Of a DNA stretch of 54,554 nucleotides, positions 1-6,984 are shown piece after piece. Location of the stretch: the NCBI GenBank assembly GCA_937927685.1, contig CALBSC010000036.1, positions 1 through 54,554 on the forward strand, read 5' to 3'. This DNA comes from an uncultured Burkholderiales bacterium (GTDB lineage: Bacteria; Pseudomonadota; Gammaproteobacteria; Burkholderiales; Burkholderiaceae_C). A program made the translations under genes and the position numbers. Under the pieces are notes generated by a model, which was given only the letters and a program-made list of their open reading frames with translations, had not been told where the DNA came from and searched no databases. Positions within the stretch are counted from its first letter, which is position 1, and every line of letters starts with the position of its first letter.

Positions 1-53
1 CAACGGCCATTGCCATCCATGATGATGGCCAGGTGTCGTGGAGAGGCAGACAT
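1..53 (-). CDS. uppS: Undecaprenyl diphosphate synthase, N-terminus only (runs off left edge)
   Basis: Reading the minus strand from an ATG at 53-51 gives 17 codons, ending in HLAIIMDGNGR. This is the conserved N-terminal signature of cis-prenyltransferases, which contains the catalytic Asp and the phosphate-binding residues. The enzyme condenses isopentenyl diphosphate onto farnesyl diphosphate to make the C55 lipid carrier for peptidoglycan and O-antigen. The rest of the gene lies outside the window. The usual upstream partner frr is absent; the next gene upstream is ttcA, in the same direction and 193 bases away. The gene could therefore be the housekeeping copy in an unusual place or a second cis-prenyltransferase. 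Confidence 0.75.
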   Translation of the reverse strand, partial: MSASPRHLAIIMDGNGR

Positions 54-82
54 GAGAAGAGGGTCGTGGTTGATGCCGGTTG

Positions 83-96
83 AATGGAATTCCATT
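83..96. promoter_or_regulatory. 14-bp perfect palindrome upstream of uppS
   Basis: AATGGAATTCCATT is a perfect palindrome lying 30 bases upstream of the uppS start codon. On the minus strand it overlaps a TAAAAT hexamer (94-99) that could act as a -10 box, but no convincing -35 was found. It could be an operator for a dimeric regulator or a chance palindrome. It lies in the 193-base gap between uppS and ttcA, in which nothing else was recognised. Confidence 0.25.
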
Positions 97-246
97 TTAT
101 CCAATGGGTCCTGAACAGGCTTCATGGGACAAGCGGGCCCAATCGATTATTCATCAACTGGCACCAGGCCGTGGGTGTCGATGAACCCGGTTCCGCGACG
201 CCAGCCTGGGCGTGAACCCGGCTGCGCAGCCAATCCCATCCAGGGA

Positions 247-1122
247 TCATTCCACCATGAGCGGGATCGGAAAGCTGCTGGGCAGTGGAGGGGGGTCAAA
301 GGCCAGGTCGCCCTCGGGAACCGGTTGGCCATTGGCCATCAGGCCCGCAAAGTCGAAGATCTGGCGGTCCATCAGGTGTGAGGGCACGGTGTGCTGCAGG
401 GCATGGGCCATGTTGTCCAAGCGGCCCGGAAACTGTTTGTCCCACGCGCGCAGCAAATCGCCCACCTGTTTGCGCTGCAGATTTTCCTGGCTGCCGCACA
501 GCGTACACGGAATGATGGGAAATTGCCGATGCTCGGACCAGCGCACGATGTCCTTTTCGGCCACATAGGCCAGGGGCCGGATGACCAGGTGACGGCCGTC
601 GTCGCTTTGCAGTTTGGGGGGCATGCCCTTGAGCTTGCCGCCAAAGAACATGTTGAGGAAGAAGGTTTGCAGGATGTCGTCGCGGTGGTGGCCCAGCGCG
701 ATTTTGGTGGCCCCCAATTCATCGGCCACACGGTACAGGATGCCTCGGCGCAAGCGTGAGCACAGGCTGCACATGGTCTTGCCCTCGGGAATCTTGTCCT
801 TGACGATGGAATAGGTGTCCTGGTTCTCGATGTGAAACTTGATGCCCAGACGGGACAGGTAGTCGGGCAGGATGTGTGCAGGGAAACCCGGCTGTTTCTG
901 GTCCAGGTTGACCGCAATCAGTTCGAAGTCCACCGGGGCGCGTTGCTGCAACTTTTGCAGGATGTCCAGCAGGGTGTAGCTGTCCTTGCCACCCGACAGA
1001 CACACCATGACCCGGTCACCAGCTTCGATCATGTTGTACTCCACCACGGCCTGGCCGACCTGGCGGCACAGGCGCTTTTCAAGCTTGTGGGTCTCGCGCT
1101 GAAGGGTGTCGAGGGTGGGCAT
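247..1122 (-). CDS. ttcA: tRNA 2-thiocytidine(32) synthetase TtcA
   Basis: This 291-residue protein is an ATP-dependent tRNA thiolase that converts cytidine 32 to 2-thiocytidine in certain tRNAs. The PP-loop SGGKDS, which binds and activates ATP, is near residue 44. Two CxxC motifs (CSLC near residue 119 and CTLC near residue 207) are the ligands expected for the 4Fe-4S cluster. The GHHRDD block and the length are typical of the family. It is an isolated minus-strand gene divergent from the Bug receptor, with 108 bases between the two starts. The C-terminal 30 residues are proline-rich and low in information, as is common in beta-proteobacterial versions. Confidence 0.96.
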   Translation of the reverse strand: MPTLDTLQRETHKLEKRLCRQVGQAVVEYNMIEAGDRVMVCLSGGKDSYTLLDILQKLQQRAPVDFELIAVNLDQKQPGFPAHILPDYLSRLGIKFHIENQDTYSIVKDKIPEGKTMCSLCSRLRRGILYRVADELGATKIALGHHRDDILQTFFLNMFFGGKLKGMPPKLQSDDGRHLVIRPLAYVAEKDIVRWSEHRQFPIIPCTLCGSQENLQRKQVGDLLRAWDKQFPGRLDNMAHALQHTVPSHLMDRQIFDFAGLMANGQPVPEGDLAFDPPPLPSSFPIPLMVE

Positions 1123-1230
1123 GAGCGTATTGTCGCAGGGGTGGACCTGGGGTGTAATGGCCTATTGTCCCAGATGGCGTGGGTTAAACGGCCCGCGAGT
1201 GTTTCCTTGAAAGTCCCGGAGGTGTTCTGT

Positions 1231-2220
1231 ATGAAGACATTTCAACGAGTTCGTCGAGCGCTTCTGAGCGCCTCAGCGGGTGCGGTGCTGGTCCTGTCCC
1301 TCGGGGTCGCTGCCCAAGAGGCCTGGCCCTCCAAGCCGATCCGCCTGGTGGTTCCCTTCACGCCGGGTGGCGTGACCGACACCAGCGGCCGTCTCATTGC
1401 CGAACACCTGAGCAAACGGCTGGGGCAGCAGGTGGTCATTGACAACAAACCGGGGGCCTCGGGCAACATCGGCACCAGCCTGGTCGCGCAGGCCGTGCCA
1501 GACGGCTACACCCTGGTACTCGGTTTTGATGGCACCCTGGTCATCAACCCGCACGTGTTCGCCAAAGTGCCCTTCGACACGCTCAAGGATTTCGCGCCGG
1601 TGGGCAAGATCGGGGATGCGGTGCTGATTCTGGTGTCGAACCCGGGCGTGCCTGCCAAATCCCTCCAGGAGGTGATTGCCCTGTCCAAGAGTCAGTCAGG
1701 GGGCCTGTCGTATGGCACCTCAGGCACCGGTGGCACCCCGCACATCGCCGGCGAGTTGCTGGCACAACGCACCGGTGCGCAACTGACCCATGTGCCCTAC
1801 AAGGGCGGGGGGCAGGCCATGACCGATGTGCTGGGCGGCAGCATTCCGCTGGTGTACACCGCCGTGGCAGGGGCGCACGGACATGTGAAGTCAGGCAAGC
1901 TGCGCGCCATTGCGGTGTCTAGCGCGCAGCGCACACCAGCCTTGCCGGATGTGCCCACCTTCATGGAGGGCGGCGTGTCTGACTTCGTGGTCAATTCGTG
2001 GGTGGGCTTGCTGGCCCCGGCCAAAACACCGGCTGCCGTGGTACAGCGCCTGAACAGCGAGTTGAATGCCGTGCTCAGTGACCCGGTGGTGAAGGAAAAA
2101 TTGCAAACCCTGGGTATCGATGCCAGCCCGGGATCGCCCGAACAGTTTGGCGAGCAACTCAAACGCGATCTGAGTCGCTACGGTCAGGTGGTGAAGTCGG
2201 CCAACATCCGGTTGGAATGA
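1231..2220 (+). CDS. Bug-family tripartite tricarboxylate transporter substrate-binding protein (TctC-like)
   Basis: The product is a 329-residue periplasmic solute-binding protein. The start is the ATG at 1231, with GGAGG nine bases upstream. A signal peptide covers about residues 1-27 (hydrophobic run, then VAAQE). The mature part carries Bug hallmarks: WPSKPIRLVVPFTPGG at its beginning, followed by IDNKPGASGNIG, VAQAVPDGYT and THVPYKGGG. These form the loops that hold a small carboxylate between two lobes. Burkholderiales genomes carry many such orphans without adjacent TctAB membrane genes, and none are here, so the ligand cannot be predicted. The frame is open upstream to 832, but that part overlaps ttcA antisense and is not coding. 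Confidence 0.93.
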   Translation: MKTFQRVRRALLSASAGAVLVLSLGVAAQEAWPSKPIRLVVPFTPGGVTDTSGRLIAEHLSKRLGQQVVIDNKPGASGNIGTSLVAQAVPDGYTLVLGFDGTLVINPHVFAKVPFDTLKDFAPVGKIGDAVLILVSNPGVPAKSLQEVIALSKSQSGGLSYGTSGTGGTPHIAGELLAQRTGAQLTHVPYKGGGQAMTDVLGGSIPLVYTAVAGAHGHVKSGKLRAIAVSSAQRTPALPDVPTFMEGGVSDFVVNSWVGLLAPAKTPAAVVQRLNSELNAVLSDPVVKEKLQTLGIDASPGSPEQFGEQLKRDLSRYGQVVKSANIRLE

Positions 2221-2302
2221 GGCCAAGCGGGCCTGGTATCGTGGACGTTGAGCCGGGGTGACGTCTGGCTGGGAGGACGCAAGGTCTCCACGTCTTTCGG
2301 GC

Positions 2303-2677
2303 TCACCACTGCCCGGTTTCCATCCGGATCGCCACTTCGCAATCCGAAAAAATCTCGAGCTTGGCAATCGTCACCCGCACGCCCAGCACGCCGTGCAATT
2401 GCATCAGGCGGTGAGCGAGTTTGCCGATCAGCGTCTCGAGCAGGTTCACATGCTCGGCCGTGCACTCACTGATGATGATTTGTCGAACCTTGCGATAGTC
2501 CAGCACATGGGTGATGTCATCATCGTGCGGCAGCAGGGGTTGGGTGCCCAGGTTCAACTCGGCATCGACCTGAATCGGTTGGGGGTGGCTTTTTTCGTGT
2601 TCCAGAATGCCCAGGTTGGCGTCAAAGCGCAGACCGGTGAGGGTGAGAATCTGGTTGCCTTTGGCTGCCATGGCCAT
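2303..2677 (-). CDS. FolX-like dihydroneopterin aldolase/epimerase-family protein
   Basis: This 124-residue member of the FolB/FolX fold is the last gene of the pterin operon. The ATG at 2677 overlaps the FolB stop as TGATG; a GTG at 2683 would add two residues. It keeps the family Glu in the GILEHE segment, the Tyr in LDYRKV and the active-site Lys in AKLEIF. The Y-R and K-L contexts resemble E. coli FolX (NYRTV, DKLHAL, from memory) more than FolB (SYADI, SKPGAV). FolX epimerises dihydroneopterin triphosphate to dihydromonapterin triphosphate. Given a PTR1/FolM-like reductase two genes upstream, I infer a role in monapterin synthesis. A second aldolase is the alternative. Confidence 0.7.
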   Translation of the reverse strand: MAMAAKGNQILTLTGLRFDANLGILEHEKSHPQPIQVDAELNLGTQPLLPHDDDITHVLDYRKVRQIIISECTAEHVNLLETLIGKLAHRLMQLHGVLGVRVTIAKLEIFSDCEVAIRMETGQW

Positions 2678-3072
2678 CACCACACCACACCAGGTTTGGC
2701 GCGAAAGGTCTGCACGCCAACGGCTTCGCAGTCGGGGTACACATCGGGCTTGCGGGTGGAGACGCTGGCCGCTGCCACACCGGGGTGGGCGAGCAGGGCG
2801 CTCAGGATGTCGTCCCCCAGGGTTTCCTGCAGGTTGATGTGGCCTTGCGCCACGCGGGCGTGTACGACCTCGCGCACGAAGTCATAGTCAACCACTTCCT
2901 GGATCTGATCCTGCGCGGGGGTGGAGCCGTCCAGGGGCACGTACAGCTCAATGTCGAAGACGATGCGCTGTGGAGCCTCCTGCTCGAAATCATGGATGCC
3001 GATATGCACCGGCACACACAATCCCTGGAGAAACAGCCGTCGGTGGTGACGCAACAAGGGGTGTGAACTCAT
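2677..3072 (-). CDS. folB: Dihydroneopterin aldolase
   Basis: The 131-residue protein matches FolB, which cleaves 7,8-dihydroneopterin to 6-hydroxymethyl-dihydropterin and glycolaldehyde in folate synthesis. Key residues are visible: Glu in GIHDFEQEAPQ, Tyr in VVDYDFV, the Glu of INLQETL, and Lys-Pro in STRKPDV near residue 107. The length is normal for a subunit that assembles as an octamer. Its ATG overlaps the stop of the upstream reductase (ATGA at 3069-3072), and its own stop overlaps the start of the FolX-like gene, so all three are probably translationally coupled. Confidence 0.9.
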   Translation of the reverse strand: MSSHPLLRHHRRLFLQGLCVPVHIGIHDFEQEAPQRIVFDIELYVPLDGSTPAQDQIQEVVDYDFVREVVHARVAQGHINLQETLGDDILSALLAHPGVAAASVSTRKPDVYPDCEAVGVQTFRAKPGVVW

Positions 3073-3869
3073 GCTGATGTGCTCCCCATCACGGCCTCGG
3101 TCACGAACATGATGTCGCGGGGCGAGGGCACGAGGTGCTGGCCGTTGTCCACCCGAATGGTGGTGCCGGTGATGCCAGCATTGCCCGCCAAAAACACCAC
3201 GCTGTCGGCCACGTGCCGGGGGTTGAGGGGGCGTCGCATCAAATTCGCCTGGCTGGCCTTGTCAAAGTTGTCTTGCGACTGCGGACCGCTGAGATACATC
3301 AGGCCAGGCGCCACCGCGTTGACACGCAAGGTGGGTGCCAGGGCCTGCGCTTGCAGGCTGACGGCGCGCTCCAGCGCCAGCTTGCTGACGGTGTAGCTGA
3401 AGTAGTCCGGGTTGAGGTTGAACACCTTCTGGTCCAACACGTGGATGACGCTGGCGAGCCCACTGGGCGGCGGGGGGGATGGCGAAGCCTCCTGCAGTTG
3501 TGCCAGCCAGCGGCTCAGCCGCAGTGGCGCCATCAGGTTGACCTGCAACTGTTGCAGCGCCTTGGCTTCGTCCATGTCACGCGCTTCATCGGGTTCGAAC
3601 AGCGAGGCGTTGTTGACCACGCAACGCAACTCGGCGCCGGTTTCTTGGACCGTGGCATCAAACAACTGGCGGCAGCTGGCCTCGTCCTCCAGATCGCCCT
3701 GCACCGCCAGGGCGGCACCGCCTTGCGCGCGAATGGACGCACACAGGTCTTGCGCAGCGTCCTGCGAGTGACGGAAATGGCACGCCACCCCCCAGCCCGC
3801 TTGCGCAAACGCCAGCGCAATCTCGCGTCCAAGGCGGGTTGCACCGCCGGTAATCAATGTCCAAGCCAT
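3069..3869 (-). CDS. Pteridine reductase-type short-chain dehydrogenase (PTR1/FolM-like)
   Basis: The protein is a 266-residue Rossmann-fold oxidoreductase. The start is the ATG at 3869 (MAWTLITGG); the frame stays open further upstream, but that part overlaps the divergent methyltransferase. TGGATRLG is the NADPH loop, with the Arg seen in PTR1/FolM proteins, and NNASLF follows near residue 90. The catalytic region is diagnostic: Tyr and Lys sit in SYTVSK, but the usual Ser is replaced by Asp (VLDQK) exactly 13 residues before the Tyr, as in pteridine reductase PTR1. It probably reduces dihydromonapterin or dihydrofolate to the tetrahydro form. It heads an operon with folB and a folX-like gene. 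It is divergent from the methyltransferase, with only 27 bases between start codons. Confidence 0.85.
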   Translation of the reverse strand: MAWTLITGGATRLGREIALAFAQAGWGVACHFRHSQDAAQDLCASIRAQGGAALAVQGDLEDEASCRQLFDATVQETGAELRCVVNNASLFEPDEARDMDEAKALQQLQVNLMAPLRLSRWLAQLQEASPSPPPPSGLASVIHVLDQKVFNLNPDYFSYTVSKLALERAVSLQAQALAPTLRVNAVAPGLMYLSGPQSQDNFDKASQANLMRRPLNPRHVADSVVFLAGNAGITGTTIRVDNGQHLVPSPRDIMFVTEAVMGSTSA

Positions 3870-3896
3870 GGAGGGATTGTCAGCGAAAATCCCCCC

Positions 3897-4970
3897 ATGT
3901 CTGCGCTTCATGCCCTTTTGCACCGTGCCATGGCCCAATCCCAGGGCTGGATCGGCTTTGACCGCTTCATGGCCATGGCGCTGTATGCGCCGGGCATGGG
4001 GTACTACTCGGGGGGCTTGCCCAAGCTGGGCACCACCCCGCAGGGGGGCAGTGACTTTGTCACCGCACCCGAGCTGTCCCCCTGGTTTGGTCGCACCCTG
4101 GCCCGTTCGGTGGACGAGGCGCTGACCGTGAGCGGCACCGATCAGGTGTGGGAATTCGGGGCGGGCACAGGGGCTCTGGCCCATCAGTTGCTCTCTGTCC
4201 TGGGCGATCGGGTGCGCCGCTACACCATCGTGGACCTGTCCGGAGATCTGCAGGCGCGTCAGCGCGTGACGCTACAGGCCTTTGGGGACCAGGTGCAATG
4301 GGTGTCGGAATTGCCCGAGCATCTGTCTGGGGTGGTGGTCGGCAATGAGGTGCTCGACGCCATGCCGGTACAGCTGTTGTGGCGTTCCCAGGGGGTATGG
4401 CACGAACGCGGTGTGACGTCGACCCCGGACGGCGCTTTTGCCTGGAGCGATCGCGTGACCGAACTGCGGCCACCGCTGGCCATCGAGGGCGAGCATGACT
4501 ACCTCACCGAAATACACACCCAGGCTGAAGCCTTTGTGAATACCCTGGCCGAGCGCCTGACGGCGGGCGCTGTTTTCCTGATCGATTACGGATTTCCCGA
4601 GCGGGAGTACTACCACCCCCAACGCCACATGGGCACGGTCATGTGCCACCGCCTGCACCGTGCCGACCCCGAGCCCCTGAGCGATGTCGGGGAGAAGGAC
4701 ATCACGGCGCATGTGAACTTCACCGGCATTGCCCTGGCCGCCCAGGAGGCCGGTCTGCAGGTGCTTGGCTATACCTCGCAGGCCCACTTTCTGATCAACA
4801 GCGGATTGCTGGAACCCCTGGCCAGCGCATCGCTGCCCGAGCGCGCCATGGCGCAAAAACTGATCACCGAGCACGAAATGGGTGAATTGTTCAAGGTGAT
4901 TGCATTGGGGGTGGGCGAGCCTTGGGAACCCCTGGGATTTGTGCGCGGCGACCGCTCGCACATGTTGTGA
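3897..4970 (+). CDS. MidA/NDUFAF7-family SAM-dependent methyltransferase (DUF185)
   Basis: The 357-residue protein begins at the ATG at 3897. The family signature is present in order: FDRFMAMALYAPGMGYYSGG at the N-terminus, FVTAPELSPWFG, the SAM-binding glycine motif EFGAGTGALA near residue 85, then VVGNEVLDAMPVQ and the FLIDYGFPEREYYHP block. Family members include the mitochondrial complex I assembly factor NDUFAF7, which methylates an Arg of NDUFS2; bacterial substrates are mostly unassigned. It is divergent from the pterin operon and is followed four bases later by a DUF2905 gene. Confidence 0.88.
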   Translation: MSALHALLHRAMAQSQGWIGFDRFMAMALYAPGMGYYSGGLPKLGTTPQGGSDFVTAPELSPWFGRTLARSVDEALTVSGTDQVWEFGAGTGALAHQLLSVLGDRVRRYTIVDLSGDLQARQRVTLQAFGDQVQWVSELPEHLSGVVVGNEVLDAMPVQLLWRSQGVWHERGVTSTPDGAFAWSDRVTELRPPLAIEGEHDYLTEIHTQAEAFVNTLAERLTAGAVFLIDYGFPEREYYHPQRHMGTVMCHRLHRADPEPLSDVGEKDITAHVNFTGIALAAQEAGLQVLGYTSQAHFLINSGLLEPLASASLPERAMAQKLITEHEMGELFKVIALGVGEPWEPLGFVRGDRSHML

Positions 4971-4974
4971 GCCC

Positions 4975-5172
4975 ATGATGTTTCGCTGGCTCATTGTGGT
5001 CTTTCTGGCGCTGTTGCTCATCAACGGCCTGTCCCCCTGGCTGCGCAAACTGGGGCTGGGCCAGTTGCCGGGCGATTTCCGTTTCCGGTTGTTCGGACGC
5101 GAGTGGTTCATTCCGCTGACTACCACCGTGCTGCTGAGCCTGGTGTGCGCCCTGATTGCGCGTCTGGTGTGA
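4975..5172 (+). CDS. DUF2905-family small inner-membrane protein
   Basis: The product is a 65-residue protein with two predicted membrane segments (about residues 3-17 and 42-63) and the DUF2905 central signature LGLGQLPGDFRF. The start is one of two adjacent ATGs at 4975 and 4978, just after the methyltransferase stop, so the two genes are probably co-transcribed. No function is known for the family. The 131-base gap after it holds a perfect TTGACA hexamer (5187-5192) and a CTTCAC/GTGAAG hairpin (5197-5212), but no matching -10. Confidence 0.85.
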   Translation: MMFRWLIVVFLALLLINGLSPWLRKLGLGQLPGDFRFRLFGREWFIPLTTTVLLSLVCALIARLV

Positions 5173-5303
5173 TGGAGTACTCAAGCTTGACAGGGTCTTC
5201 ACACGGGTGAAGGTCAGGGTGGGTAACATCGGCAGGTTCGGCGGTTGCCCCGCCTGTGTCGGGCTTGCTCCATGATGTGCCCATGCTTCGAGTGAAGACT
5301 TCT

Positions 5304-6956
5304 ATGACCGATCCCCGTTCTCACGATGGCTGCCCACCCGCTGGCTCCGATCACTCACCGGTGCCAGCCACGTTCTGGTGCGCACCGGGCCAGCGCGGGC
5401 GAACGGCTTCGCGGCCCTTGATCTGGATGCTGATCGTCGCCGCCGTGCTGACCGCGGCCTGGTGGTATCCCACCTGGCGGGTCTGGATCACCCCGGACGC
5501 CGATTCCACCGCAGGGCCCGGGCCAGGACGCTTCCCCGGTGGTGGTGCGGCCGCCTGGCGCATGGGCGGCGGACGTCCGCAACCGGTGAGTGTGGGTGAA
5601 GTCAAGCAAATCGACCTGCGTCAAACCGTGAGTGCCATCGGCACGCTCACGGCCCTGAACACAGCCGTGGTGCGGGCCAAGGTGGACGGCGAACTCAAGG
5701 CGTTGCGTTTTACCGAAGGGCAAATGGTCACGGCAGGCGCCTTGCTGGCAGACATCGACGCCCGGACTTATGAAGCCCAGTTGGCCCAGGCCAAAGGCCA
5801 GCTGGAACGTGATACGGCCCAGTGGCGAAACGCGCAACTCGACCTCAAGCGCTACCGCGACTTGCTGAGTCAGGACGCCATCGCCCGACAACAGGTGGAC
5901 ACCCAGGAAGCCCTGGTGCGTCAGTTGCAGGGCACGGTGCAGGCCGACCAGGCCCAGGTGGACAACGCCGCACTGCAACTGTCCTACACCCAGGTCACTG
6001 CGCCCATCAGTGGACGTCTGGGCCTCAAGCAAGTCGAGCTGGGCAGTCTGGTCCGTGCGGGAGATGCGGGCGGGCTGGTGACGATCACACAAACCCAGCC
6101 CATGGCGGTGCTGTTTGCCGTACCCGAAGCTCATGTGCCGCTCATTCAGCGCAAGCTGAAAGGGGGCCAATCCCTGGCCGTCCAGGCGTGGGACCGCGAA
6201 CTCAAGGAAAAACTGGCCGAAGGCCAGGTGACGACCACCGACAACGCGATTGACCTCAACACCGGCACCCTCAAGCTCAAGGCCTTGCTGGACAACCGCG
6301 ACGGGGTGCTGTTCCCCAACCAGTTTGCCAACATCCGCCTGCAACTCGACACCCTCAAGGACCAGCTGGCGGTGCCCGTCACAGCGGTGCAGCGTGGCTC
6401 TGTGGGCACCTTTGTGGTGGTGGTGCAGGCCGACGGCACGGTGCAAATACGCACGGTGGAGCTGGGGGCGGTGGATGGTGAATGGCAGGCGGTCAAAGGT
6501 ACGCTACAGGCCGGAGAGCGGGTGGTCACCGATGGCGCCGACCGCTTGCGCGATGGCAGCCGGGTAGAGGTGCGCAACACCGTGACGCCACCCTTGCCCA
6601 ACCAGAGCCCGATGCTGGGTGGCGCGCCTGTTGCCAAACCAGAGCCGGGGGCATCAAAACGGGACAAGGCAGGATCGACAGCTGGCCAGGCCGGTCCGCG
6701 TGAGTCCACCCCACCCGGATCCACCGCGGCGGCGGGTTCTTCCACGCCTGGCGCTGCTGTGCCGAACACGCCCGGTGCGGCTGCAGGTCCAGGTAACCCA
6801 GGTGGCTCAGGTGGCTCAGGTGCCACCGGCGGACGCCCGCCCTGGATGGATCGACTTCCGCCCGAGGCCGCTGAGAAGGTCAAGAACATGAGCCCCGAGG
6901 AACGCCGTGCCTTCTTCCAGAAGATGCGTGAGCAGCGAGCCGGCGGCGGACAATGA
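5304..6956 (+). CDS. mdtA: RND efflux periplasmic adaptor, MdtA-like
   Basis: This 550-residue membrane fusion protein bridges the RND pumps and the outer-membrane channel. The ATG at 5304 is preferred; in-frame starts at 5283 and 5256 would only lengthen an unstructured N-terminus. One membrane anchor (about residues 36-53) precedes a Gly/Pro-rich spacer. The lipoyl half-motifs, an alpha-helical hairpin (about residues 150-230), a beta-barrel (TAPISGRLGLK onward) and a membrane-proximal domain follow. An unusual tail of about 110 residues, rich in Pro, Gly, Ser and Ala, ends in PPWMDRLPPEAAEKV and a charged helix. It is the first gene of the mdtABC-outer membrane operon; no local two-component regulator is present. 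Confidence 0.9.
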   Translation: MTDPRSHDGCPPAGSDHSPVPATFWCAPGQRGRTASRPLIWMLIVAAVLTAAWWYPTWRVWITPDADSTAGPGPGRFPGGGAAAWRMGGGRPQPVSVGEVKQIDLRQTVSAIGTLTALNTAVVRAKVDGELKALRFTEGQMVTAGALLADIDARTYEAQLAQAKGQLERDTAQWRNAQLDLKRYRDLLSQDAIARQQVDTQEALVRQLQGTVQADQAQVDNAALQLSYTQVTAPISGRLGLKQVELGSLVRAGDAGGLVTITQTQPMAVLFAVPEAHVPLIQRKLKGGQSLAVQAWDRELKEKLAEGQVTTTDNAIDLNTGTLKLKALLDNRDGVLFPNQFANIRLQLDTLKDQLAVPVTAVQRGSVGTFVVVVQADGTVQIRTVELGAVDGEWQAVKGTLQAGERVVTDGADRLRDGSRVEVRNTVTPPLPNQSPMLGGAPVAKPEPGASKRDKAGSTAGQAGPRESTPPGSTAAAGSSTPGAAVPNTPGAAAGPGNPGGSGGSGATGGRPPWMDRLPPEAAEKVKNMSPEERRAFFQKMREQRAGGGQ

Positions 6957-6984
6957 GCGTGCTGCCCTCTGAACGGGAACCGGC

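Noticed and set aside
832..1230. N-terminal extension of the Bug receptor frame
   Set aside because: It is antisense to ttcA; the signal peptide begins at the ATG at 1231 with a strong ribosome-binding site.
3870..4184. N-terminal extension of the pteridine reductase frame
   Set aside because: It overlaps the divergent methyltransferase and precedes a complete Rossmann-fold start (MAWTLITGG).
5187..5215. Promoter for the mdtABC operon at a perfect TTGACA
   Set aside because: No -10-like hexamer lies 16-19 bases downstream, so only the -35-like match is real.
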